Positions 26,854 through 37,230 of a DNA stretch of 64,000 nt are shown piece after piece. The position numbers were made by a program, and so were the translations under genes. The stretch comes from Vreelandella jeotgali Hwa (lineage in GTDB: Bacteria; Pseudomonadota; Gammaproteobacteria; Pseudomonadales; Halomonadaceae), in contig NZ_AMQY01000023.1 in assembly GCF_000334215.1 (NCBI RefSeq), forward strand, positions 124,001-188,000. Direction: 5' to 3'. How positions within the stretch are numbered: position 1 is the first letter of the stretch; each line of letters starts with the position of its first letter. Below the pieces are notes generated by a model that did no database searches, was not told where the DNA came from, and worked only from the letters and a program-made list of their open reading frames with translations.

Positions 26854-28038
26854 ATGACCACTGCCGCCCCCCGAGACGCTACTTCCGCCACCGCCTCCGA
26901 GGCTGCCACCGCAACGCCGGAGGCAACCGCCGAGCGGGTCAACCTGCTGGGTATGTCCCGGGCACAGCTGGAGGCCTTCTTTCTCTCCATCGGCGAGAAA
27001 AAATTCCGCGCGACCCAGCTGATGAAGTGGATGCACCACGAAGGCTGCGACGACTTTGCCGCGATGACCAACCTGTCCCGGGCGCTGCGGGAAAAGCTGG
27101 AACGCCTGGCCGAGGTGCGTGGCCCGGGCGTGGTGTATGAAGGCAGCTCCCGGGACGGCACGCAGAAGTGGGTGCTGGAAGTGGAAGACGGCAGCTACGT
27201 GGAAACCGTGCTGATTCCCGCCGACAACGGCAAGCGCCGTACCCTCTGCGTCTCCTCGCAGGTGGGCTGCTCGCTGGACTGCAGCTTCTGCTCCACGGGC
27301 AAGCAGGGCTTTCAGCGCAACCTGACCGCGGCCGAGATTATCGGCCAGGTCTGGGTTGCTTCGCGCAGCGATGTTCCCCGCGCCGACAGCCGCCAGCGCC
27401 CGGTCACCAACGTGGTGATGATGGGCATGGGCGAGCCGCTGATGAACTACGACAACGTGGTCGCGGCCATGCAGCTGATGCTCGAGGATAACGGCTACGG
27501 CCTCTCCAAGCGCCGGGTCACACTGTCCACCTCGGGCGTGGTGCCCAAAATCGACAAACTCAGCGACGACATCGACGTCAGCCTGGCCATTTCGCTGCAC
27601 GCCGCCAACGACGAGCTGCGCAACGAACTGGTCCCGCTGAATCGCAAGTACAACATTCGGACGCTGCTGGACGCCTGCAGTCGCTATCTGGAAAAAAGCC
27701 CGGAAAACCGCCAGGTCACCATCGAATACACGCTGATCGCCGGTGTCAACGACCAGCAGGAACATGCCCGGGAACTGGCCGAGGTTCTGCATGACCTGCC
27801 GTGCAAGATCAACCTGATCCCGTTCAATCCGTTCCCCAACTCGGGCTACGAAACGCCGTCGCGCAACCAGGCCGTGCGCTTTCAGCGCTGGCTGGACGAA
27901 CTGGGTTACACCGCGCCGATCCGCACCGCGCGGGGCGATGATATCGACGCCGCCTGTGGCCAGCTGGTAGGACGGGTCAAGGATCGCACCAAACGCCAGG
28001 CGCGCTATATCCAGTCGGTGCAGCTGGATGCGCCCTGA
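26854..28038 (+). CDS. rlmN: dual-specificity 23S rRNA/tRNA adenine-C2 methyltransferase RlmN
   Basis: A radical-SAM enzyme that methylates A2503 of 23S rRNA and A37 of some tRNAs. 394 residues. The CxxxCxxC cluster motif is Cys139/143/146 ([20 protein letters not shown]), the SAM motif is [13 protein letters not shown] and the resolving Cys368 is in DIDAACGQL. The start at 26854 (MTTAAPRDA) gives a 30-residue Ala/Thr-rich N-terminal extension before the conserved [14 protein letters not shown]; a later start is not available in frame close to the core. The gene is followed by a short tandem array. Confidence 0.95.
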   Translation: MTTAAPRDATSATASEAATATPEATAERVNLLGMSRAQLEAFFLSIGEKKFRATQLMKWMHHEGCDDFAAMTNLSRALREKLERLAEVRGPGVVYEGSSRDGTQKWVLEVEDGSYVETVLIPADNGKRRTLCVSSQVGCSLDCSFCSTGKQGFQRNLTAAEIIGQVWVASRSDVPRADSRQRPVTNVVMMGMGEPLMNYDNVVAAMQLMLEDNGYGLSKRRVTLSTSGVVPKIDKLSDDIDVSLAISLHAANDELRNELVPLNRKYNIRTLLDACSRYLEKSPENRQVTIEYTLIAGVNDQQEHARELAEVLHDLPCKINLIPFNPFPNSGYETPSRNQAVRFQRWLDELGYTAPIRTARGDDIDAACGQLVGRVKDRTKRQARYIQSVQLDAP

Positions 28039-28039
28039 T

Positions 28040-28090
28040 GCTGTCCTGACTTGTGCACGGCCTTGACTGGTGCCTGTCTTGACTTATGCC
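28040..28090. repeat. about 17-bp tandem repeat, 3 units, 3' of rlmN
   Basis: Units gctgtcctgacttgtgc, acggccttgactggtgc and ctgtcttgacttatgcc lie directly after the rlmN stop codon. The gaps are not multiples of 3 and it is not coding. Confidence 0.65.
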
Positions 28091-28169
28091 GAGCACAGCG
28101 CTTTGATGAACACCCGCGCCCGGCACCCTGCAACCGATTATCGACGACATTACCACTGACTTCACCGCC

Positions 28170-28931
28170 ATGAGACCCACGATGCGCTTTCGCCGACTGC
28201 TGGCAGCTTCCCCGGTTACGCCGGTTATCTGGCTACTGCTGGGCACGCTATCGCTCGGCGGCTGCGCTTCGTCTCCGTCGCTTTCCAGCGCTGACGGGGC
28301 CAACGCCAACCGTGCCTACACGCGGCTGGGCGTTGCCTATCTGGAAAACAACAACCTGACACGCGCGCTGGACGCCCTCGACCGCGCCCAGGAGCTCGAC
28401 GACGACAACGCCGAAACCCTGCAGGCGCTGGCGATGGTGTATCAGCGCCAGGGCGAAAAGCCGCTCGCCCGGGAGTATTTTCGCAAGGCGATTGCCGCCG
28501 ATCCCGACTTCACCCGGGGGCGCAACAATTTTGCGGCGTTTTTATACCAGCAACAGGATTACCGGGGCGCCTGCAACCAGCTGGAAAAGGCCTCGAAGGA
28601 TGCCGGATACGAGCATCGCGCGCGGCTTTTTACCAACCTGGGCCAGTGTTATATGGCGCTTGACGAAACCCGCAAGGCCCGGGAGAGTCTGACCCGGGCA
28701 AGTCATATTGATCCACGCCATGCCGCCAGCTATTTTCACCTGGCCAAACTGGAACTGTCCCGGAAGCGTTACGACCGGGCCGATGATGCCCTGGCAGAGT
28801 TTTTCAAGCTTGCCCGGCCAACCCGCAAGGCCCTGGAGATGGCCGTGGAGCTGGCTTATGCCCGTGGCGATGATGCGCTTGCCGCCGACTACGAGCAAAA
28901 GCTTGAGCGCATGAACACCACACGGCCCTGA
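28170..28931 (+). CDS. pilW: type IV pilus biogenesis/stability lipoprotein PilW (PilF)
   Basis: A 253-residue outer-membrane lipoprotein: signal peptide with lipobox LSLGGC (Cys near residue 32), then at least four TPR repeats (AYTRLGVAYLENNNLTRALD, AETLQALAMVYQRQGEKPLA, and so on). PilW/PilF promotes assembly of the PilQ secretin. Its location between rlmN and rodZ is the conserved gammaproteobacterial place for this gene, the main reason for choosing PilW over a generic TPR protein. No other pilus gene is in the window. The start could also be the ATG at 28182. Confidence 0.88.
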   Translation: MRPTMRFRRLLAASPVTPVIWLLLGTLSLGGCASSPSLSSADGANANRAYTRLGVAYLENNNLTRALDALDRAQELDDDNAETLQALAMVYQRQGEKPLAREYFRKAIAADPDFTRGRNNFAAFLYQQQDYRGACNQLEKASKDAGYEHRARLFTNLGQCYMALDETRKARESLTRASHIDPRHAASYFHLAKLELSRKRYDRADDALAEFFKLARPTRKALEMAVELAYARGDDALAADYEQKLERMNTTRP

Positions 28932-28959
28932 TCACCGTCTTGATGAAGGATGCTCAGCC

Positions 28960-30108
28960 ATGAGCGACACACACACCGACGAACACGCTGACGAGCAGCC
29001 TGCCGCTTCCCCCGGCAGGCTGCTGCAACAGGAGCGCGAGCGCCAGGGCATCTCCCTGGACGCTGCGGCGCTGGCACTGCACCTGCGCCAGGCCGTGGTA
29101 AGAGGTCTGGAACAGGATGATTACAGCGAAATTCCGGTGGTCACCTACCGCCGCGGCTACCTGCGCACCTATGCCAAGTACCTGGAAATCGACAGCCAGC
29201 CGATCATGGAGGCCTATAGCGCGCGCCACGGTGAGCCCGAATCCATACATGAGGTCAAGCCGGTCGCGGTGTCGCGCCCGCCTTCGCGGCTGGGCGGGCT
29301 GCTGTTCAAGCTGGTAACCCTGGTGGTCATCGCCGGGCTGATCGGTGTCACCGTGCTCTGGTGGCAAAGTCGCGGCGGCGGTATGCCGCCGGGTCTGGGG
29401 GGCGATAGCACCCCGGCCACGCAGGAAGCCCCCGGCGCCGCCGAGCCTTCCCGCGACAGCCTGACGTCCGACGACACCGTGGCAACCTCGGGCCGGGAAG
29501 ACGCCGACGCGCCGCGCCGGGATGGCAGCTCCCCGGATGACAGCCCCGTGAATGAAAGCGCTCTGGATGAAAATACTCTCGACGATAACGCTATCGACGA
29601 AAACGCTCTCGACAAAAGTTCTCGGGACGACGCTGCCCTGAATGAGGCTGCCCCGGACGAGGACGCCCGGAGTGACGGCATCCAGGATAACGGCGCTCAG
29701 GACGACAGCGCCCGTAATGACCGCGACATGCCGGCCACCGGCGATGCGGCCGTGGCCGATAACAGCCCCCGTCAGGATGCCGAGGATTCGGCAGACACGG
29801 ACACCGCCCCGGCCGCCGATAACGACGCCGGGACCGCTGAAACCGTCAACGATGGGGAGGGTGACACCCGCACCCTGTCGCTGACGTTCAGCCAGCAATC
29901 ATGGACGGAAATATTCGATGCCCGCGACCAGCGCGTCTTTGTTGGCCTGCAACAGCCCGGCACCGAAGCCAGTGTGGAAGGTCAGCCGCCGTTTCGTTTA
30001 ACCGTCGGCAACGCCAGCGGCGTCGAGCTGCGCTATCAGGGCGAGAATATCGACCTTGCCGAGCGCGCCGGTGCCAATAACGTCGCCCGCTTTATCCTGG
30101 GAGAGTGA
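28960..30108 (+). CDS. rodZ: cytoskeleton protein RodZ with pentapeptide-repeat linker
   Basis: RodZ links MreB to the elongasome. 382 residues: N-terminal Cro/C1-type HTH ([20 protein letters not shown]... about 20-95), one membrane helix ([18 protein letters not shown], about 118-135), an acidic periplasmic linker, and a C-terminal DUF4115 domain ([24 protein letters not shown]). Residues 193-257 are about 13 tandem pentapeptides of the form [DN][DE]-x-A-[LR] ([25 protein letters not shown], ...), encoded by a 15-bp tandem array. The linker length is expected to vary between strains. ispG overlaps or abuts the stop. Confidence 0.93.
   Translation: MSDTHTDEHADEQPAASPGRLLQQERERQGISLDAAALALHLRQAVVRGLEQDDYSEIPVVTYRRGYLRTYAKYLEIDSQPIMEAYSARHGEPESIHEVKPVAVSRPPSRLGGLLFKLVTLVVIAGLIGVTVLWWQSRGGGMPPGLGGDSTPATQEAPGAAEPSRDSLTSDDTVATSGREDADAPRRDGSSPDDSPVNESALDENTLDDNAIDENALDKSSRDDAALNEAAPDEDARSDGIQDNGAQDDSARNDRDMPATGDAAVADNSPRQDAEDSADTDTAPAADNDAGTAETVNDGEGDTRTLSLTFSQQSWTEIFDARDQRVFVGLQQPGTEASVEGQPPFRLTVGNASGVELRYQGENIDLAERAGANNVARFILGE
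29536..29730 (+). repeat. 15-bp in-frame tandem array in rodZ, 13 units
   Basis: Successive 15-mers such as aatgaaagcgctctg, gatgaaaatactctc, gacgataacgctatc and gacgaaaacgctctc encode the pentapeptide linker. The period resembles that of the spacer arrays, but purifying selection on frame is evident since every unit is exactly 15 bp. Confidence 0.9.
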
Positions 30109-30116
30109 CCCGCCGT

Positions 30117-31232
30117 ATGCACGCGCAATCCCCGATTCAACGCCGCACATCGCGTCAGATCCATGTCGGCAACGTGCCGGTTGGCGGTGGTGCGCCGATC
30201 TCGGTGCAGAGCATGACCAACACCGATACGCTGGACGTTGAAGCCACCATCGGCCAGATCCGCCAGCTGGAAACCGCCGGCGCCGATATCGTCCGCGTAT
30301 CGGTGCCCGACATGGATGCCGCCGAGGCGTTCGGCCGCATTCGCCAGGCGGTCAACGTACCGCTGGTGGCCGATATTCACTTTGACCACAAGATCGCCCT
30401 GCGCGTGGCCGAGCTGGGCGTGGACTGCCTGCGCATCAACCCCGGCAACATCGGTCGCGAAGACCGCGTGCGCGCCGTGGTCAGCGCCGCCCGCGACAAG
30501 GGCATTCCCATGCGCATCGGCGTCAACGCCGGCTCGCTGGAAAAGTCGCTGCAGCGCAAGTACGGCGAACCCACGCCGGAAGCGCTGGTGGAATCCGCGC
30601 TGCGCCATATCGACCACCTTGACCGGCTCGACTTCCCCGACTTCAAGGTCAGCGTCAAGGCCAGCGACGTCTTCATGGCCGTGGACGCCTACCGCGACCT
30701 CGCCAGCCGCATCGAGCAGCCGCTGCACCTGGGGATCACCGAAGCCGGCGGCCTGCGCTCGGGCACGGTCAAGTCCTCGATCGGTCTGGGAATGCTGCTG
30801 CGCGACGGCATCGGCGACACTCTGCGCGTGTCGCTGGCGGCCGACCCGGTCGAAGAGATCAAGGTCGGCTTCGACATGCTCAAGAGCCTCAAGCTGCGCT
30901 CCAAGGGCATCAATTTCGTGGCCTGCCCCAGCTGCTCGCGCCAGAACTTCGACGTTATCGGCACCATGAACCAGCTCGAGGAACGCCTGGACGACGTGCG
31001 CACGCCGCTGGACGTGTCGATCATCGGCTGTATCGTCAACGGCCCGGGCGAGGCCAAGGAAAGCGACCTGGGCCTGACCGGCGGCAGCCCCGCCAACCTG
31101 GTGTATCTCGACGGCAAGCCGGCGCAGAAGTTGCGCAACGACCACCTGGTCGACGATCTTGAGCGCCTGATCCGCGACAAGGTGCAGGAAAAACAGCGCC
31201 GCGAACAGGATACCATCGCCCGCAGCGTGTAA
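30117..31232 (+). CDS. ispG: 4-hydroxy-3-methylbut-2-en-1-yl diphosphate synthase IspG
   Basis: IspG (GcpE) reduces methylerythritol cyclodiphosphate to HMBPP with a [4Fe-4S] cluster, the penultimate MEP step. 371 residues. [28 protein letters not shown] and LRINPGNIG are family blocks; cluster cysteines lie in ACPSCSR and [20 protein letters not shown] 30117 is preferred, with GGGAG at about 30099-30103; a GTG at 30105 overlapping the rodZ stop (GTGA) is the alternative and adds four residues. hisS follows after 31 bases. Confidence 0.95.
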   Translation: MHAQSPIQRRTSRQIHVGNVPVGGGAPISVQSMTNTDTLDVEATIGQIRQLETAGADIVRVSVPDMDAAEAFGRIRQAVNVPLVADIHFDHKIALRVAELGVDCLRINPGNIGREDRVRAVVSAARDKGIPMRIGVNAGSLEKSLQRKYGEPTPEALVESALRHIDHLDRLDFPDFKVSVKASDVFMAVDAYRDLASRIEQPLHLGITEAGGLRSGTVKSSIGLGMLLRDGIGDTLRVSLAADPVEEIKVGFDMLKSLKLRSKGINFVACPSCSRQNFDVIGTMNQLEERLDDVRTPLDVSIIGCIVNGPGEAKESDLGLTGGSPANLVYLDGKPAQKLRNDHLVDDLERLIRDKVQEKQRREQDTIARSV

Positions 31233-31263
31233 ACTGCCGCCCGCGCCCGACAAGGAGTTTTCA

Positions 31264-32583
31264 TTGAGTCCGTCCGCTGACCAACCCGTTAAAAAGATTC
31301 AGGCGATTCGCGGCATGAACGACCTGCTGCCCGATGCAAGCCCGCGCTGGCAGTTTCTTGAAGCCCGAGTGCGCGATCTCATGGCACGCTACGGCTTTGC
31401 CGAGATCCGCACGCCGATTGTCGAGCAGACGGCGCTGTTTGCCCGCTCCATCGGCGAAGTCACCGATATCGTCGAAAAGGAAATGTACACCTTCGACGAC
31501 CGCAACGGTGACAGCCTCACGCTGCGCCCGGAAGGCACCGCCAGCTGCGTGCGCGCGGCCATGCAGCACGGCCTGCTCCACAACCAGACCCAGCGGCTTT
31601 GGTACCAGGGGCCGATGTTTCGCCACGAGCGCCCGCAAAAGGGTCGCTATCGCCAGTTTCACCAGGTAGGCGTGGAAACCTACGGGCTGGACGGGCCGGA
31701 CATTGACGCCGAGGTGATTCTGCTTTCTGCCCGCCTGTGGCAGGAGCTGGGGCTGGCCGAGCACGTTACCCTGGAGCTCAACTCGCTGGGCTCGGCCGAG
31801 GCTCGCGCGGCCTACCGCGATACCCTGACGGCCTACTTCGAGCAGCACGGGGAGGTACTCGACGACGACTCCCGACGCCGCCTGACCACCAACCCGCTGC
31901 GCATTCTGGATTCCAAGAACCCCGAAATGGCCGAGGTCATCGCCGGCGCGCCGCAGCTGATCGACCATCTGGACGAGGCCTCCCGGGAACACTTCGAGCG
32001 CCTCAAGGCCCTGCTGGAGGCCGCCGGAATCGGCTATGTGGTCAATCCCCGGCTGGTCCGCGGTCTGGATTACTATTCTCGCACCGTGTTCGAATGGACC
32101 ACCGATGCGCTGGGCAGCCAGGGCACCATCTGCGCCGGCGGCCGCTACGACGGCCTGGTCGAGCAGCTGGGCGGCAAACCCACGCCGGCGGTAGGCTTCG
32201 CCATGGGCATCGAGCGGCTGGTACTGCTGCTGGAAACCCTCGACCTGGTGCCCGCTGAAGCGCTGGGCGGTTGCGATGCCTACCTGGTGCCCATGGACGA
32301 CGCCTCGACCCCGGAAGCACTGGCGCTCGCCGAATCCTTGCGCACGGCCCTGCCCGGGCTCAACCTGACGCTGCACTGCGGCGGCGGCAGCTTCAAGAGC
32401 CGCATGAAAAAAGCCGACAAGAGCGGCGCACCGCTGGCGATTCTGCTGGGCGAGGACGAGCGCGCCGACCAGGCCGTGACACTCAAGTTCCTGCGCGATG
32501 ATCGCGAGCAGCAGCGCGTGGCACAGTCGGGGCTGGCCGACACCCTGGCATCGCTGACAGAACATCCCCGACACAACACCTGA
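31264..32583 (+). CDS. hisS: histidyl-tRNA synthetase HisS
   Basis: A class II synthetase that charges tRNA-His. 439 residues: [14 protein letters not shown], motif 2 region ([22 protein letters not shown]), His-specific [15 protein letters not shown] and motif 3 [13 protein letters not shown] with [10 protein letters not shown]-terminal anticodon-binding domain from about residue 335. It begins with TTG (31264); an ideal AAGGAG eight bases upstream makes this start convincing, and no ATG lies before the conserved region. Confidence 0.96.
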   Translation: MSPSADQPVKKIQAIRGMNDLLPDASPRWQFLEARVRDLMARYGFAEIRTPIVEQTALFARSIGEVTDIVEKEMYTFDDRNGDSLTLRPEGTASCVRAAMQHGLLHNQTQRLWYQGPMFRHERPQKGRYRQFHQVGVETYGLDGPDIDAEVILLSARLWQELGLAEHVTLELNSLGSAEARAAYRDTLTAYFEQHGEVLDDDSRRRLTTNPLRILDSKNPEMAEVIAGAPQLIDHLDEASREHFERLKALLEAAGIGYVVNPRLVRGLDYYSRTVFEWTTDALGSQGTICAGGRYDGLVEQLGGKPTPAVGFAMGIERLVLLLETLDLVPAEALGGCDAYLVPMDDASTPEALALAESLRTALPGLNLTLHCGGGSFKSRMKKADKSGAPLAILLGEDERADQAVTLKFLRDDREQQRVAQSGLADTLASLTEHPRHNT

Positions 32584-32687
32584 GCCGCTACCTGCCGGTG
32601 CTGATGCGTCAGCTGCCGGCATTTGCCGCCATCGCCGGGAGCCGGCATGGCCGGCGTTCGGGACGCAACATTTCAAGGAGGCCGCCC

Positions 32688-33464
32688 GTGGCGGAGCTGA
32701 GATCCGAAGAAGAGCAGATTGACGCCATCAAGCGCTGGTGGAAGGAAAACGGCACCTCGCTGGTCGCCGGCCTGGTGCTGGCCGGGGCCGGGGTATTCGG
32801 CTGGAATGCCTGGCAGGACCACCAGGACAGCAAGGCCGAAAACGCCTCGCTGCGCTATCAGCAGCTGGTCGCCCAAACCGCCGGTCTGGAATCCGCCGAC
32901 GACAGCAACGCCCAGGCACTGGCCAGCGCCCGAACCGCCGCCGAAGAGCTGGTGGACAAGAACGACGGCTCGCTGTACGCCGAGCTGGCTCTGCTGCTGG
33001 ATGCACGTCTGGCGGTACAGGAAGACGACACCGACGGCGCCCGCGCCTCGCTGGAGCAGGTGCTCGACGACTCGCCGCGGCAGTACCTCAAAAGTCTGGC
33101 TCGGCTACGCCTGGCGCGCCTGGATGTGGCCGCCGACCGCGGCGACGCCGCGCTTGACCAGCTCGACGACAGCCTCGTTGAGCCGCTGGCGGCCCAGCGT
33201 TACAACGTACGCGGCGACGCCTACTACGCCCTGGGCCGCGAGGACGACGCCCGGGACGCCTGGCAGCAGGCCCGGCAGCTGGCCGACGACCAGGATCAAC
33301 CGCTGTACGGCGTGGCGATGAAGCTCGATGACCTGGGCACCCGGGATCTGGATGTCGAGCGTCCGTCTTCCGGCACTCGCCTGCCCGGCAATGCCGCACC
33401 CGGCGAATCCCTGCCCGCGGCATCCACTTCCACCCTTCGCGGCACCGACGAGGCAACGCCATGA
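32688..33464 (+). CDS. yfgM: YfgM family protein (periplasmic TPR, Sec-associated)
   Basis: 258 residues starting at GTG 32688, with AAGGAG seven bases upstream. A cytoplasmic N-terminus (ELRSEEEQIDAIKRWWKENG, the family signature) is followed by one membrane helix (TSLVAGLVLAGAGVFGWNAW, about 24-43) and TPR-like periplasmic repeats rich in Asp, Ala and Leu. In E. coli YfgM works with PpiD at the SecYEG exit. The C-terminal 35 residues are Ser/Pro-rich and probably disordered. It sits between hisS and bamB as in E. coli; the stop overlaps bamB by ATGA. Confidence 0.92.
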   Translation: MAELRSEEEQIDAIKRWWKENGTSLVAGLVLAGAGVFGWNAWQDHQDSKAENASLRYQQLVAQTAGLESADDSNAQALASARTAAEELVDKNDGSLYAELALLLDARLAVQEDDTDGARASLEQVLDDSPRQYLKSLARLRLARLDVAADRGDAALDQLDDSLVEPLAAQRYNVRGDAYYALGREDDARDAWQQARQLADDQDQPLYGVAMKLDDLGTRDLDVERPSSGTRLPGNAAPGESLPAASTSTLRGTDEATP

Positions 33465-34642
33465 CCGCTCCCCGTTTTTTCCGCACGTCGCTATCGCTGA
33501 CGCGCCGCCTGACGCTGGGCGCCGGCCTGGTGGCCGTACTCAGCGGCTGCGCCAGCCAGGGCGACCCCGTGTATCCGCCCAGTGAACTCACCGACATTGA
33601 CGCCTCGTCGAGTCTCGACACCCGCTGGTCGACCGGCATCGGCGACGGCCTCGGGCGGGCGCGCTATCCCGTCGCGCCGGCGCGCGACGGCGACCGGCTG
33701 TTTGCGGCCGATGCCCGCGGGCTCGTGGTAGCGCTGGATACGCAAAGCGGCAAACGTGACTGGGAAGTCGAGCTCGACGCGGATGTCTCCAGCGGGCTGT
33801 CGGCGGTGGCCGAACACGTCTACCTGGGCACTCGCAACGGCAGGATTATCGCCCTGAACCAGAAAGACGGCAGCGAAGCCTGGCACGCTCGGGTTTCCAG
33901 CGAAGTGCTGGCCGCGCCCCAGGCCAACCGCGACCTGCTGCTGGTGCAAAGCACCGACGGCCAGGTAACCGCGCTGGACCGCCGCACCGGCGAATCGCGC
34001 TGGACCTATACCAGCAGCACGCCGTCGCTAACGCTGCGGGGCACCGGCACGCCGCGCACCATCAACCCCGTGACCTTTGCCGGCTTTGCCAACGGCCGCC
34101 TGGTCACCCTGGACAACCGCAGCGGTGAACCGCTGTGGCAGCAGCAGGTCGCGATTCCCGAGGGGCGTAGCGAGGTTGACCGCCTGGTGGACCTCACCGG
34201 CCAGCCGCGGCTCACCCAGGACGGCCGACTCTACGTCACCAGCTACAACGGCCGCCTGCTGGCGCTGAACGCCACCAACGGCGAGCTGATGTGGGAGCGC
34301 CCGCTATCCAGCCGCAAGACACCGCTGCTGGTGGGGGATTACCTCTTTGTGGTCAGCGACGACAGCCGCGTCATCGCGCTGGATGCCGGAAGCGGCGACC
34401 GCCTCTGGGAAAACGACGACCTCACCGGCCGCTGGCTGACCGCGCCGGCGTTTGCCGACGGTCGCATCGCCGTGGGCGACCATGAGGGCTATCTGCACCT
34501 GATCGACGCCCGCAAGGGCGAACTGGTGGGCCGCACCCGCGTTGACAGCTCGGGCATCAGCGTCGCGCCGGTCACCGACGACAGCACCATCCACGTGCTC
34601 GCCAACGACGGCAGCCTGGAAACTCTGGACGTTTCGCCATGA
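33461..34642 (+). CDS. bamB: outer membrane assembly lipoprotein BamB
   Basis: A 393-residue lipoprotein of the BAM complex. Signal peptide with lipobox VLSGC (Cys near residue 28), then eight PQQ-type beta-propeller blades with recurring G-x-L-x-A-L-[DN]-x-x-[TS]-G motifs ([55 protein letters not shown]). Length equals E. coli BamB (392). Start and stop overlap yfgM and der by ATGA, indicating a tight operon. Confidence 0.96.
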   Translation: MTAPRFFRTSLSLTRRLTLGAGLVAVLSGCASQGDPVYPPSELTDIDASSSLDTRWSTGIGDGLGRARYPVAPARDGDRLFAADARGLVVALDTQSGKRDWEVELDADVSSGLSAVAEHVYLGTRNGRIIALNQKDGSEAWHARVSSEVLAAPQANRDLLLVQSTDGQVTALDRRTGESRWTYTSSTPSLTLRGTGTPRTINPVTFAGFANGRLVTLDNRSGEPLWQQQVAIPEGRSEVDRLVDLTGQPRLTQDGRLYVTSYNGRLLALNATNGELMWERPLSSRKTPLLVGDYLFVVSDDSRVIALDAGSGDRLWENDDLTGRWLTAPAFADGRIAVGDHEGYLHLIDARKGELVGRTRVDSSGISVAPVTDDSTIHVLANDGSLETLDVSP

Positions 34643-36042
34643 CGCCGGTTATAGCCCTGGTCGGCCGCCCCAATGTGGGCAAGTCCACCCTGTTCAATCA
34701 CATGACGCGCTCCCGCGATGCGCTGGTAGCCGATTTCCCCGGGCTGACCCGCGACCGTCAATACGGCAATGGCGTGCTCGGCGGCAAGGACTACACGGTC
34801 ATCGATACCGGCGGCATCAGCGGTGATGAACAGGGCATCGACGGCGCCATGGCCGAGCAGTCGCTGGTGGCTATCGACGAAGCCGATATCGTGCTGTTCA
34901 TGGTCGACGGCCGCACCGGGCTCAACGTCGCCGACGAGGCCATTGCCAACCACCTGCGGGTCAACCGCAAGAAAACCTGGCTGGTGGTCAACAAGACCGA
35001 CGGGCTCGAAGAACACTCGGCCATGGCCGACTTCTGGACGCTGGGCATGGGCGACCCCAATGCCATTGCCGCGGCCCACGGGCGCAACGTCGCCGGACTG
35101 ATCGACCGGGTGCTGGCGCCGTTTCCCGAACGCGACGAGTCGATCCCCGTGGATACCGGCCACAGCGGCATCCACATCGGTGTGATCGGCCGCCCCAACG
35201 TGGGCAAGTCGACGCTGGTCAACCGCCTGCTGGGCGAAGACCGCGTGGTGGTCTACGACGAAGCCGGCACCACCCGGGACGCCATCGAGATCCCCTTCGA
35301 GCGGCGCGGCAAACCCTACGTACTGGTGGATACCGCCGGCGTGCGGCGGCGCAAAAGCGTGCGCGAAGCCACCGAGAAGTTCTCGATCATCAAGACGCTG
35401 GATGCGATCAAGCAGTGCCACGTCGCCGTCATGGTGCTCGATGCCCGCACCGGGCTGGTCGAACAGGACCTGCATTTGCTCGACTACGTGCTCACCAGCG
35501 GTCGCGCCCTGGTACTCGCGGTGAACAAGTGGGACGGGCTGGAAAGCGAAGCCAAGGATAGAATGCGCGCCGAAATCAAGCGCCGGCTGGGTTTTGCCGA
35601 CTACGCCGAGCTGCACTTCGTCTCGGCGCTGCACGGCACCGCCGTGGGCGATCTGTATCCGTCCATCGAGCGCGCCTTCGAGGCCGCCCACGCCCACTGG
35701 TCGACCAACCGGCTGACCACGCTGCTGCAGGATGCCGTCGCCCAGCACGCACCGCCGATGATTCACGGCCGACGCATCAAGCTGCGCATGGCCCACCAGG
35801 GTGGCACCAACCCGCCGGTTATCGTGGTGCACGGCAACCAGACCCGCTCGCTGCCCGACGCCTACCGCCGCTACCTGACCAACACCTTCCGCAAGGTGTT
35901 GAAGGTGCGCGGTACGCCCATGCGCTTCGAGTTCCGCTCCGGAAAGAACCCCTACGACAACATGGCCGGCGCCAGCGACCAGCGCAAAGCCAAAAAGCGC
36001 GAGCTCAACCGCACCAAGGAGGCGCGCAAAAGCCGCCGCTAG
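34639..36042 (+). CDS. der: ribosome-associated GTPase Der (EngA)
   Basis: A 467-residue tandem-G-domain GTPase for 50S subunit maturation. Domain 1 (about 1-165) and domain 2 (about 175-350) both have [10 protein letters not shown]-loops; DTGGI and DTAGV are the G3 motifs, NKTD and NKWD the G4. A KH-like domain (about 355-440) and a basic C-terminal tail ([18 protein letters not shown]) follow. Its stop shares the palindromic CTAG (36039-36042) with the stop of the convergent GST gene. Confidence 0.97.
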   Translation: MTPVIALVGRPNVGKSTLFNHMTRSRDALVADFPGLTRDRQYGNGVLGGKDYTVIDTGGISGDEQGIDGAMAEQSLVAIDEADIVLFMVDGRTGLNVADEAIANHLRVNRKKTWLVVNKTDGLEEHSAMADFWTLGMGDPNAIAAAHGRNVAGLIDRVLAPFPERDESIPVDTGHSGIHIGVIGRPNVGKSTLVNRLLGEDRVVVYDEAGTTRDAIEIPFERRGKPYVLVDTAGVRRRKSVREATEKFSIIKTLDAIKQCHVAVMVLDARTGLVEQDLHLLDYVLTSGRALVLAVNKWDGLESEAKDRMRAEIKRRLGFADYAELHFVSALHGTAVGDLYPSIERAFEAAHAHWSTNRLTTLLQDAVAQHAPPMIHGRRIKLRMAHQGGTNPPVIVVHGNQTRSLPDAYRRYLTNTFRKVLKVRGTPMRFEFRSGKNPYDNMAGASDQRKAKKRELNRTKEARKSRR

Positions 36043-36740
36043 GCGGCCCCGACATCGCTGATGCGCCGTGCGTTTCGCCCCAGCCCGCCGTGCCGGTCCA
36101 GCATGCGCTCCTGCCAGCCGTGAACCGGGTCGGTCTCTGCGATCAGGTCAGCGTTTGAAGCGCAGCGCGCCCACATAAAGTGGCCGAAAACCAGATAGTC
36201 GGCACCAGCGGGGGCCTGTCCGTCGAGAAAAGGCGAGGCCTTTAGCTGGCCCCGGAGCGGTTCCAGCGCGGCATCCAGCTGGCCAACCCCCCTGGCCGGA
36301 GAGTGGAATGCTTCCAGCGTGCAGCCAAGGCGCTTTTCCCGATTCTCACGGAAGTAGGCTCGGTCAGCGGGATGGATGGCGCTGAACAGGTCCATCATGA
36401 TGATCTGCATGATGGACGGAGCCAGGGCACGCTCGGCGTAGTGCTTGAAAAACCGCGCCCGCGCCTCGGTCATGCCTTCTCCCAGCAGCGACGCCTCGGG
36501 ATAGTGATGATCCAGGTAGCGCATGATGTCGTAGCTATCGGTAACGACTTCGTCTCCGTCGACCAGCACCGGCACCTTGTCGTGGTGAGCAAAGGCCAGC
36601 GCCTCCTTCTCGGTGAAACGCCAGGGTCGCGTCTTGACCTCAAGCCCCTTGTGCGCCAGCGCATAGCGAATTCGCCAGCAGAAAGGCGAAAAACGCAGCG
36701 CGTCTTCGATACCGCAGAGTTCATAGAGTAGCCGGGCCAT
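36039..36740 (-). CDS. glutathione S-transferase family protein
   Basis: 233 residues. N-terminal thioredoxin-fold half ([30 protein letters not shown], with the SPFCWR turn), [22 protein letters not shown] as the glutathione-binding cis-Pro/Ser region, and an all-helical C-terminal half. The SPFCW motif with a redox Cys resembles the beta-etherase/LigE-like branch rather than Tyr or Ser GSTs. The substrate is unknown. It is convergent with der and 63 bases from the MliC gene. Confidence 0.82.
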   Translation of the reverse strand: MARLLYELCGIEDALRFSPFCWRIRYALAHKGLEVKTRPWRFTEKEALAFAHHDKVPVLVDGDEVVTDSYDIMRYLDHHYPEASLLGEGMTEARARFFKHYAERALAPSIMQIIMMDLFSAIHPADRAYFRENREKRLGCTLEAFHSPARGVGQLDAALEPLRGQLKASPFLDGQAPAGADYLVFGHFMWARCASNADLIAETDPVHGWQERMLDRHGGLGRNARRISDVGAA

Positions 36741-36803
36741 ACGCCCTCCTGTGGTTCTGTCTGTATGCTGCGATGACTTTCACGGCCCCAATTTCCTATC
36801 GGC

Positions 36804-37175
36804 TCAAGAGGCCGTACAGAGCTCCATCCGCTCGCCGGTGGTGCCGTCCGCCTTGTGCTGGAAAAGAACGCCCTCGGCCCCAGATCCGGCTCCCTTTGTC
36901 CACCATTCCAGCTCGTCACCGACGTAACGCGCGCCGCTACCGGACACCGCGATTTGCAGGTCGTAACGACGGTTTTCATATTTGACGCGGGCGGTGTCCG
37001 CGGTGGGATAGCTTGCGGTGATCGTGGCGCCGCTTTCGCAGCGGTACTGCTGGGCGGACACCGCGCTGGAATCAGGCGCCGGGGTATCGGCGTTATCCGG
37101 CGGCGCGCCGGCGCAGGCAGAAACGAGCAGGGCACAGGCAAGCGTGACAAACGCCGGGCGGATCATGGAGGACAT
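36804..37175 (-). CDS. mliC: MliC-family lipoprotein (C-type lysozyme inhibitor)
   Basis: A 123-residue lipoprotein: signal peptide ending in lipobox LVSAC (Cys21), an Ala/Pro/Asp-rich linker, then a small beta-barrel domain beginning QYRCESGATITASYP and ending ERMELCTAS. The Cys pair (YRC and LC) and the central GSGARYVGDELEWWTKG segment are characteristic of membrane-bound lysozyme inhibitors, which protect peptidoglycan. The start at 37175 has GGAAGG four bases upstream. Confidence 0.85.
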   Translation of the reverse strand: MSSMIRPAFVTLACALLVSACAGAPPDNADTPAPDSSAVSAQQYRCESGATITASYPTADTARVKYENRRYDLQIAVSGSGARYVGDELEWWTKGAGSGAEGVLFQHKADGTTGERMELCTAS

Positions 37176-37230
37176 GGGACCTTCCGATTCGGTAGTACGT
37201 AAAATAGCGCAATAGCGCGGGTAAAAAATA

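Noticed and set aside
31261-32676. A 471-codon minus-strand frame opposite hisS
   Set aside because: Shadow of hisS, which has all class II synthetase motifs and an AAGGAG-TTG start.
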